64,000 bases of DNA from Triatoma infestans. Lineage: Eukaryota > Arthropoda > Insecta > Hemiptera > Reduviidae. Under the pieces are notes generated by a model. It did no database searches. It was not told the DNA's origin and saw nothing but the letters and a program-made list of their open reading frames with translations. The stretch's first letter is position 1; the number at the start of each line of letters is the position of its first letter. Made by a program: the position numbers and the translations under genes. This document shows positions 55,621 to 64,000 of this stretch, piece by piece. The DNA lies in NCBI GenBank assembly GCA_011037195.1, contig JAAEAF010003592.1, positions 62,001 through 126,000 on the forward strand, in the 5' to 3' direction.

Positions 55621-56396
55621 GGATTCAATTCAGAACTTGGAAAAAGAAATTTTCGGAAACAGTTAATCAAAATGTATTCTGTATATATTAATTAATTCAT
55701 TCTAAAATTTTTAATTGAACTTAACAGTAGTTAATAGCTACAATCCTGTTGTGCTAATTTAATTTTTAATAGGTACCATTTACTTTCCTAAAAATCTAGA
55801 TGTGTAAGAAACCAATTGTAAAACTAAAAGTGTGTCCGAGTGGATATGATGTGCAATAATAAGGTAACTTTCATTTTGTAAAAGGAAGCGACAGTTATTA
55901 TTCATAGTTACGAATCATCCAAAAATTAAATTAAAATAACAATAAAACGTTAAAAGAAAAAATAATCTCGGGTTGAATCAAATTAAAACATAATAATATA
56001 TGATAGTAAAAGAATGCTACATAATGAAAAGGAATTTCATTATAAGTTCACTGTGTATTAAATAATTTTTTCTTTTAATGTTTAATATATTTAATGATTA
56101 AATTTCCAGTCTTTTTTAATAAAGTAATTTCAGTATTTTATGAACAAGCAATGGTTGTATAATATTAATAAAATAAAAAAAATTGAAGAATTTCGATTCA
56201 AAGAGACAAGGGGGTAAAGTTACCGGCTAAATTTTAATGTATTCTCTCAGTGGGAAAAGATATAATTAAAATATTTTTACTGGAATTTATATCATTATTA
56301 TTATAAGTAAAAACAACTTCATGGCAATGGAGCCAAGGCATACCATTGGTGCTTTTATTTTACAGGGAAACGTCTACAAGTCCACGAGTGATCATG
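55621..56396. other. AT-rich stretch, no gene seen
   Basis: Nothing supportable. The 87-codon frame at 56321-56584 runs into the LTR promoter and is incidental. Confidence 0.45.
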
Positions 56397-56400
56397 GTTG

Positions 56401-56709
56401 TGTAGGGGTAGAAACCCCCACCACGCATCAGAGAGAAAAGAGCCCCTCTCGAGAGAGAGGAGAGGAGAGGCCAGTTGGATATATATACGAGAGACAGAGT
56501 CAAGAAGAGGATTCTGTTCACAGTCTCACACTTGAATTGTACACATCGTTTAGCCACGTCAGTCAGTCTGTTCTGTTCTTGTAGTGTTAAGTATAAGTCC
56601 TTGGCAGTCAGTCATATACATATATATCAATTATATATCTTATACCGATATTGAGGTGTTATTTATCTATCAACATCTACAACCAACATCTCCTCCTACA
56701 ACCATTACA
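56401..56709 (+). mobile_element. Solo LTR with 4-bp target duplication (GTTG)
   Basis: A 309-bp insertion starting TGTAGGGGTAGAAAC and ending CAACCATTACA, flanked by GTTG (56397-56400 and 56710-56713). A TATA box (GGATATATATACGAG, about 56477) and a TTCACAGTC start-like motif downstream form an LTR promoter. The AGAGAGGAGAGGAGAGG purine run is just upstream. No internal region adjoins. Confidence 0.82.
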
Positions 56710-56769
56710 GTTGCTTGTGAGCACGGTTAGGTTGTTTTTAACATTCGCAATCGGGTTCTCCACTGTAAC

Positions 56770-56830
56770 TTCTGAATTTCACTCACGGGAATCGAACTTG
56801 GATCGCACTAGAGGTCAGTACGCTAGACTG
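56770..56830 (-). repeat. tRNA-like/SINE head scrap
   Basis: The complement has GTCTAGCGTACTGACC and CCAAGTTCGATTCC in B-box-like form. Too short and diverged to name. Confidence 0.35.
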
Positions 56831-56889
56831 TAATGGATTATCGGTACGTATCTTGCCTGCAGCTATGTCATAAGCCACCGCCCACAGTT

Positions 56890-58180
56890 ATATTATTATT
56901 ATTTGTCTGTGGGGAGGGGCCAAACCCTATGCCATCCAAAGCCCCCCATTGGGCCCCAAGAAAAACAACAACAAACCGGGTCTAGAACAAATATCCAGAC
57001 CTGGGTCTAATCCATCTAAGCTTCACCGCAGTCCTAACAAATCGGACAATAACCTTAGGAGGAAATAGCCTAAGCTCTTCCACAGACATCCTGCTCCGAT
57101 CAAAGGTCCTGAACCTAATCTCCCTCACAACCCAGACAATCTGTCATAAGATGGATGGGTGTTTCCTCTTCTGTCCCACAGACTTTATAAAATGGACCGG
57201 CATAAGCCTCATTACGTAGAGATGTCTCCTTAAACCACAATGTCCAGTAAGGGATCCAATCAGATGCCTGAGAGAGCTCCGTGAATGACACAGGAAAGTC
57301 TCGCTAATAGCCTGCCCAGACTCCCGATGAGCATGGACTGCCGACAACCAACTGAGCTCATCCATAAGGATGAATGCGGTGAAGCTGTCCATGATTGGAA
57401 GCCTGACAGACATGTGCCAGAAGACACGCCAACAGCCGGCTCGGGACCAAAGAAAGGGAGAGAAGCGCCTAATTTGGCAAACCTATCCACCTCCTCATAC
57501 CCAAAAATTCCTATGTGACCCGGTACCCAGACTAGAAGCACATCCTTCAGAGAAGAAAGCTCTTCCAGTCGTTTAGAACATTTTAACACCACCTGGAAGT
57601 GAAGACACATGAACTCAGCGCCGCTTGGCTGTCCGAGCAGATACAAACACCTTTTAAGTTAGTTGTACTCATCCAAGATAAAACAAAGAATTGTACAAAC
57701 CTCAATTTTGGAAGACTGTGGTCTATTCACCAAGAGATATGCCAAATGATCTCCGGTCTCAAAACATACCGCAGCTCCAGACCTACATCCATTCCGGAAC
57801 CGTGTAACACCGGAGGTAATTATCAGGTATCACACACTAGACTTACCCATTCTTGACCAATCTTCCCTAGAAGGTAACCTAACTCTGTAAGAATGCTCGA
57901 AAACAAAAGACAAAATTCTGTCAGAAGGAAAATCTGTAATAGGAACCTTCAAAAGCATCTCGAGATGAATGGTAGAATGATCATATCGCTTACCCTGTCG
58001 AAAACCTACTTGTTTAATTCTATAGCAGGCTTCATTGCCACAGATTTCGCCCACAGTTATATCACTCAATTCGTCACATGAGGTGCGACATATCTCCCTA
58101 TCACAAGCGATTCAAATTCCAACCGTAGGAGAGATCGAGATCCGCCTGTATAAACCCTTAAGAAAAAAGGAAGTAGAATT
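56890..58180 (-). pseudogene. LINE ORF2 C-terminal region with RNase H, antisense
   Basis: The complement runs from a linker region ('VGFRQGKRYDHSTIHLEMLL' and 'SFVFEHSYRVRLPS') through RNase H ('LVWVPGHIGIFGYEEVDRFA', 'FFGPEPAVGVSSG') to 'SSLRHLIGSLTGHCGLRRHL'. It then reaches an untranslated end and an AAT tail at 56891-56905. At least two frameshifts separate these frames. Same family as 7590-8225. Plus-strand frames at 57285-57576 are antisense shadows. Confidence 0.85.
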
Positions 58181-58929
58181 AAAAAAGACGTAAGGGAAGT
58201 TAAGGATCATATATAAAATCATACAAGGGATCATATAAGGGTCTTACACACACACCCATCAAGAAAACATCATCACCAACGCTTTTGCCAATTCTGTTTG
58301 TCATTCTCTCACGTTACCACACCTTTTCTATACTAAGGTTTTGTAAAGTCCTTGCAATACTTGTTTACTCAAACAACTTAATACCAGATAAGTTAAAGAT
58401 GCTATTTTATTATAGAATATGTTTTAAGGAATTTAAGTTACCTAGATTTTGTTTTGTTATTATACCACCAGCATTATGTCGCTTTGAAAGTAAAGTAAAG
58501 AAAAACTATGTTCCTTCATAAGAGTGGTTTTACGAGTGTATCCAACCTTTTAGGTGTTCCGAATGAAGATGCCTGACTGTAATATACTGTACCACGTTAA
58601 AGTTTTACACGATCGGAAATCGATACGGAGTAACGATAACATTTTAGCTTTATTGGCACTTGCCTACCAATAACGCCCTCTTAAATCTCCAAAGGGATTA
58701 GTAATAGAAGTTTTTTATATAAAAATTTACAGTATCTCTAATACAAAAAAAATGAAAGTCTTTTCTCTTTCGATAAAATTTTATTCAGACTGAAATTAAG
58801 TTGCCAACAGTCGGGTTGCTTTGACCTTTTCACTGGTGCCCTAGGGAAGAACTTCTACATGGTAAGCAAAATTAGAAAACAAAAATGGATAGGAGATATA
58901 AAATATATTAACGTTTCGCTAATAAAAGC
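58181..58929. other. No recognised gene
   Basis: Unassigned; a 78-codon frame at 58285-58521 shows no known domain. Confidence 0.4.
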
Positions 58930-59300
58930 CAACTTCGTAAAAACTAGTAATTATATTTACCAATTTGAAAGTACCACTTTAATAGATACATTTTTTTCAG
59001 TTATACAGATTTTTCTTTTTTTTTTAAACCGTTCAAACGACTTTCTTTGAACTTGATATGTATCAACTAAATATAAATATAAGGTGATACAATTTTTATT
59101 TGAAGCATTTTTCTAAGAAACTTCATTTTAGAGTATTCTGCTGGGCGCTTCCAAAAAATTAGTCTACTATGGAACTGCTGGCTTTAAATTGCAAACAAGA
59201 AGTTTCCTCAAACTCTTCAGTTTCGAAATTTTTTCAGGGGACTTTAAAAAATCTGACACCATCGTAATACTTCCGCTTACAAGCAATAAGTAAAAGTAAT
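58930..59300. repeat. Family C fragments in opposing orientation
   Basis: 58930-59200 resembles sense interior (ACAATTTTTATTTGAAGC). 59225-59300 resembles the antisense head (TTCAGGGGACTTT, GTAATACTTCCGCTTAC). Confidence 0.45.
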
Positions 59301-60049
59301 TAAATCTATGAACCTTTCTACTATATAATAATATATTAAAGCTTTTAATAAATAAATATGAAATTCAATGAATACCTTTATTATTTCTCACGAAAAAATC
59401 CAATTATTTTTTAAGTTTATGAAAGTAAAGATATTTTAAGATAACGGTAAAAAAAAAAAAATAAATAATAATAAAATAGTGAGGAATGAAGAGAATGGAA
59501 GAAATCTGAAAGTGGACATCAGTTCAGGAATTCATCTTTTAAAGAAGAGCGCTGAATGGCCGGCCGGTCAGTTACATTATATCCAGCCAGTCACCATCCC
59601 ACTTCTATTAGTGCTACCATAACTTATGATTTCCTTTTTCTTGTTTTTAATTAACAACTAACTCATTAATAACAAAACTCTTTATTAAAGGCATATCCAA
59701 TATTTTGTAAGAGGGTTTTTTTAAATTACTACTTAAAATTTAAATAAATAAAAATATATTGTACTAATAATTGAGATTGTAAATTGGAACATGTAAATAT
59801 AAAAATTACATTTCTATAAATATTAACTGTAATTATTAATGGTTGAAACTGGTTGCCTATCTTCATCCAACATGTTCTAGATACCAATCGTTTTATTTTA
59901 AAGATGATCCATAGAAAGTATTCAGAAATTGAAGTGATTAGATTATAGTCCAGAATATAGCGTCAATAATAGTGACCAAACTCCAATATCATTTGAAATC
60001 TAACGTCTGTCACAGCTACATTAGAATCCGCTGAATTCCATTCTTAACA
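59301..60049. other. AT-rich stretch, no gene seen
   Basis: No supported feature. Confidence 0.45.
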
Positions 60050-60885
60050 AGAAAAAAATCTGGTATGAAATACTCACACAACTTTCTCTTACTCCAGTTC
60101 TCAAAATTGTGATTGACAAATTTTATAGTTTGTGTACCAAATTTAATGAAATTCGCCGAAAAATGAAAAAAACTGTTCAGTAAAAGCGCACTTCCGGTTT
60201 ACTAATTTCCTTGAAACTCGGAATTTTGGCTATCTATTTATTTCTAATTAATTTTCTTTGGATGATAGAATTGTATATAATCAACTATGATAGCACTTTG
60301 GAGAAAAACATAACCCAACCCCTCCCATAAAAATCCCTTAAATAAATTTTCTCAGAGAAATGTTTTAAATAAAAGTTGTAAATCTTTGTATGTTTACTTT
60401 AGATAAGAAGTTTCAAAAAAATCGGCGGAGCCATTTTTGAGAAAATTGCGTAAAAGTGGAAAAAATCATTTAGTAAAGTGGTAAAGTAAAAGCACTTCCG
60501 GTTATCCGATTTTGCAAACTTGGAATTTCAGCAACATATCCAATTTTAATTAATATTATTTAGATGGCAGAATGTCTAACAAACTGAAATAGCACTTTAG
60601 ATGAAAACCTAACCCCACCACTCCCCCAAAACATTCCTTAAATGAATTTTTTCGGAGAAATATTTCAAGTAAAAATTGTAGCTCTTTGTGTGTGTAGTTC
60701 ATACATCAAGTCTGCAGAAAATCGTCGGAGCCATTTTTGAGAAAAACGCAAAAATGTAAAAAAAAAAAACTTGTAAAGTGGTACTTCCGGTTGAGGAATT
60801 TTGTTAGATAAGGTACAGTCAGATCCGATGGGAATACCTAAACGGAATATTAAGTTTCAACTTTCTGCGGTTTTTCGTTTTTGAG

Positions 60886-60921
<36 letters not shown>

Positions 60922-61041
60922 CATTTGATAAAAACCACTTTTTTGGATTCAGGGGACTTCAAAACGGATATTTTCGGTGAAAACTCGATATCGAAAATTG
61001 ACACGTTTACAGTACTTCCTCTTACTAGGAGTAAGAGACAG
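60050..61041 (-). mobile_element. Family C repeat, full-length copy 4
   Basis: Starts AAAAAAATCTGGTATG, then ACACAACTTTCTCTTACTCC, and ends CTAGGAGTAAGAGACAG. CACTTCCGGTT units recur near 60190 and 60494 and TACTTCCGGTT near 60782. A CA microsatellite (60886-60919) occupies the usual slot. Confidence 0.87.
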
Positions 61042-61049
61042 TAAAAAGG

Positions 61050-61640
61050 TCATAAAAGTGATACGTTTATATCAATGCCCAAGTTCAAAGTGTTTCAAGT
61101 TTAAAGGAAATTGTTATAGCCGCTTTCGAGGAAATTTGAAAACACTCACAAAACCTATTTTGTAAAGCCGCACTTCTATCTAACCAATTTTCCTCAAATA
61201 TGTGGTTCTAGAGTTTGCTTTAAAAATAGATATATTATAGATAAATGACAGAACCATACATTGGTTCTAAAGTAGTACTTTAGTGGGAAAATGAATGTTT
61301 CTGTTCCCGAAAAACCCAGGAAAGATATTTCAAACGAAAATAATCGATATTTAGGTGTGTAGAAAATAGGTATATGAAGTTTAAAGAAAATCGAGTATGC
61401 CATTTTCGAGATAATCGCGAATAACTGAAAACACTGAACTTCAGTTATTCATCAGAAATCTCACTTCCGGTTGATGCATTTTGGTCAAAATTTTATTATC
61501 ATATGGGTGGTGGATACTTAAAATGGAATTTCAATTTTAAGATTGCGGAATTCATTTTTGTGATATTTTGTTCCCACACTAGCGAATACCGACCATTCGA
61601 ATTTCTAAAAACATTATTTTTTTCGGACTATTCTAAGAGA
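61050..61640 (-). repeat. Family C fragment, diverged
   Basis: GTTTAAAGGAAATTG, TTTCGAGGAAATTTGAAAAC and CGATTTTCGAGATAATCGCG-like segments, with TCACTTCCGGTTGATGC near 61461, show worn internal units directly beside the full copy. Confidence 0.5.
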
Positions 61641-61776
61641 TATTGTTTATTTATTTATTTATTGTTGTTTATTTATAATATAAGCAAAATCTGTTAAATC
61701 AGTTAACAATAATTGCTATTGCTCACTGCTGATGGAGGATTGAAGAAGCCATCCAGCGATGACACTCCTGGCATTG

Positions 61777-62235
61777 TTAGTGTGTTTGGTTGCGAAGCTT
61801 ATCACTAGGCCACTTCCTTTTTAGTCTCCTTGTTGTATTCTGTGGCAAGTTTAATTTGGAGATAAGAGAATAGTTTTGTTGTGATAGTGTTTCGTGAAAC
61901 ATTTTTATATTTTTTTGGTTGTGATTTTTGTGTCTGTCACGAAAGGTATATTGAGGTCAGTATGCACTGTAAAGTTTCAGACGTAGTAGGGTGCGTCAGT
62001 AATGTGTCGCAGAAGTTTAGATTGGAAAGTTTGTATTCTGTAAAGATAGGGAGATTTTAGAACCCCAAACTTCGCAACCGTATAAGCCGTATAGGTCGAA
62101 TTATAGTTTTGTAAATTAGTATCATGTTGTAGAGGTTTTCCGTCTAGCAATCGTCGTAACTGTCGAAATCTCTGATTCGATACCTGTCTTTTAAGGCTGA
62201 TGTGTGGTTCCAAGTTAATCGGCGGTCTAAAAAAA
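61777..62235 (-). pseudogene. Jockey-clade LINE C-terminal fragment, antisense
   Basis: The complement reads 'HISLKRQVSNQRFRQLRRLL', then 'YRIQTFQSKLLRHITDAPYY', 'HTDLNIPFVTDT' and ends 'RRLKRKWPSDKLRN' before a stop at 61777. These match the thumb/C-terminal region of Jockey reverse transcriptases and parallel the copy at 29240-30270. One stop and frame changes are present. Confidence 0.82.
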
Positions 62236-62819
62236 CTCTTGTAATGTGCCTTTATTAAAAGATAGAGAGGTAGGATGCGACCTGCTTTAGAGGCTTTATC
62301 AGGCCCGCGTTACTTTTAGACAATTAAAAAAAATAATATTTACTTATCAACTGAAAAGTGTTGATGCCAAATGGCCTTCAAACGAATTTCTATGAAGTAT
62401 AGAACTTTACAACAAGGCTTTGTTTATCGACAATAAAATTTAAAAGAGAAATCTGTTGTAAAATACTAACATGACTTTATCTTACTGCAATTTTTGCAGT
62501 TGAATTGAGAAATTTTCTTTAAACATGCACTGTTTACCAAATGTTTGGTTAGGCTTGCATTACTTACAAATAAAGGCTTATCTGAAAGGACATTATATGG
62601 CAACGCCTTCTGTATCAACCAAGTAGGAAAGCTTCTAACAGTTTATAAACTTTAAATATATTTAAGGCCGGCTAGAACATTACTAACATCAATATCATCA
62701 TTTGATGATGATTGATGATCAATATCATCATAACATCATAATTAGTCCGGAAAAATGTTAGAAACAAAAAGGATATCTTTGAAGCTTTATAGTTAGCAAT
62801 TTACATTCTTATTTGGTGG
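62236..62819. other. No gene; family C scrap at 62440-62540
   Basis: GAGAAATCTGTTGTAAAATA CTAACATGACTTTATCTTAC is a worn family C terminus. At 62695-62740 a short ATCATCATTTGATGATGATT inverted repeat is present. No frame of note. Confidence 0.45.
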
Positions 62820-63931
62820 ATAGGATTCAGATTGTCAAATGGAACGGAAAACTCTCTAGATAGATACTGGTGAACTCGGGTATTCCCCCAGGGATCGAAA
62901 GTGGGCCCCTGGCTTTTCCACATCTATGTAAATGATCTACTGCCCAACTTAAAGAGGACATTAAATCATTATTTTTTGCTGATGACTCCAAACCGTTTTT
63001 GAAAGTGCAATCTAGAATGACTCTATAATATTGCAAAATAAGCTTTCAGAGATATTTAAATGGTGTGCAGATAATCGTATGGAGTTAGATATTGATAAAT
63101 GTTCAATAATAACGTTCTCAAGGGAAAAAAAAGCATATCAGAGCCAGTTACTACCTGGGTGAGGTAAAGGTCAAGAGAATTGAAATTGTAAAAAATTTGG
63201 GTGGCCTTCTGGACTCAGGTCTGACATTGAGTTCCCACATAGACTATGCATGCAGGGAAGCATCCAAATTTCAAGGCTTTCTCTGGAGGCACTGCAAGGA
63301 AATTGTTGATGTAAAGGCTCTATTGGTTTTGTACAACGCACGAATATGCGTCTATCATAAGGTCTCCATATACTGCTGAGGGCATCAAGAGAATCGAAAG
63401 GAGAAATCAAAAGAATCAAGAATCGTTCTTATTCAAAATAAATTTGTCTACTTCCTGAGGAGAAATGAAAGGCCTCCTATAGGAGGAAATCTTATTAGAA
63501 TCATTGGAAAAGAGAAGATGCCGGAAAGACCTCCTATTTATTATATTCAAACTGTTTAATGGAGATATAGACTGCCCCGAATTATTAACAAGCCTTACTT
63601 TTTATGTGCCTCCCGTTAGACTGAGACGGACTCCGATATTTGCACTACCAATCTCAGCAACTAAACATTCAGTCAACAGAGATCTAATCACGTTGCTGCA
63701 GAAGCTGGAATAACTTAATTTCTCTGAAAAGGATTTAATTTATATTAATAAAAGTTATATTAAAAAATCTTTGCATGTCCTAGCGTTTGTGTGCAGTTTA
63801 GTTATTTGTATTCATGTATAATCTTGTGATAATTTTTTTTTTTATTCTCTTGTGAATATTTTTTCCTTGTATTTCACTGCAATTTTTATGGTATAAGTGA
63901 CTGTTATTGCTGTACAGAATAAATAAATAAG
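62820..63931 (+). pseudogene. LINE reverse transcriptase remnant (Jockey/CR1 group)
   Basis: Joined frames read 'GIPPGIESGPLAF', 'SLFFADDSKPFLKV' (catalytic box), 'NRMELDIDKCSIITFSRE', 'RIEIVKNLGGLLDSGLT', 'ASKFQGFLWRHCKEI', then 'KRRCRKDLLFIIFKLFNGDI', 'DCPELL' and a stop at 63711-63713. This is the palm-to-C-terminal half of a LINE reverse transcriptase. Several frameshifts and stops are present. A ~210-bp untranslated end closes in AATAAATAAATAAG. It is a different family from the Jockey copies at 29240 and 61777. Confidence 0.85.
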
Positions 63932-64000
63932 TGTAAGGAAAACTGATAATGCTATTTTCGAGAAAAACTAGGAAACATATTCTCGAAACTTGCAGTTCCG
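63932..64000 (-). repeat. Family C fragment at window edge
   Basis: GCTATTTTCGAGAAAAAC and AACTTGCAGTTCCG resemble diverged antisense interior. It is cut by the window end. Confidence 0.35.

Noticed and set aside
57285..57576. Plus-strand frames of 77 and 68 codons
   Set aside because: Antisense shadows of the minus-strand LINE RNase H.

Overview
This window looks like a gene-poor, AT-rich piece of an arthropod (most likely insect) nuclear genome. I found no host protein-coding gene. Almost everything recognisable is a transposable element, a broken piece of one, or a tandem repeat. The eukaryotic/insect reading rests on LINEs with C-terminal RNase H and zinc knuckle (Jockey/R1/LOA/I-like), mariner and piggyBac elements, tRNA-headed SINEs and solo LTRs. 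Many open frames are chance frames, or antisense and palindromic shadows of repeats. An 821-base run of N (21205-22025) is an assembly gap.

Layout. 1-4500: a mosaic of locally duplicated blocks around a shattered mariner transposase, cut by an LTR-like repeat and a complete solo LTR (3293-4016, 4-bp target duplication). 4511-11240: two full copies of the dominant repeat (called family C), two kinds of palindromic element (families A and B), a LINE RNase H remnant and an element with ~80-bp terminal inverted repeats. 12177-13065: an internally deleted piggyBac element with TTAA flanks. 13700-16980: SINEs and an antisense RNase H remnant. 17000-30000: mostly AT-rich, with family B, family C, a SINE and the gap. 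29240-30270: a decayed Jockey LINE. 31088-32251: an LTR-like repeat (family E) split by a Ginger-like DNA element. 35256-36266: a full family C copy. 38381-51773: the densest run of family A palindromes, a 102-bp minisatellite, a ~900-bp palindrome, a young LINE insertion with intact RNase H, and a solo LTR inside a family A copy. 53000-58180: SINEs, a ~200-bp tandem repeat, a third solo LTR and an antisense LINE. 60050-64000: another full family C copy and two LINE reverse-transcriptase remnants.

The most interesting signal is the pair of palindromic families A and B. Each insertion is an inverted repeat with arms of roughly 120-160 bp, a short one-sided tail, and usually a 9-bp target-site duplication (seen in at least six copies; one has 12 bp). 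In the arms of both families sits a hammerhead-ribozyme-like core: CUGANGA, then U, a 4-bp stem with a 4-base loop, then GAAACCGGUC. The stem differs by compensatory changes between the families (GGGC/GCCC in A, GGAU/AUCC in B). This would fit a non-autonomous, ribozyme-bearing mobile family, perhaps Penelope-like; the constant 9-bp duplication would also fit Mutator-like foldback elements. Family C, with offset terminal inverted repeats, an end hairpin, an internal microsatellite and three ~295-bp internal repeats, resembles Helentron-derived (DINE-1/HINE-type) elements.

No searches were run. Clade names are from motif recognition; repeat boundaries marked approximate are read by eye.
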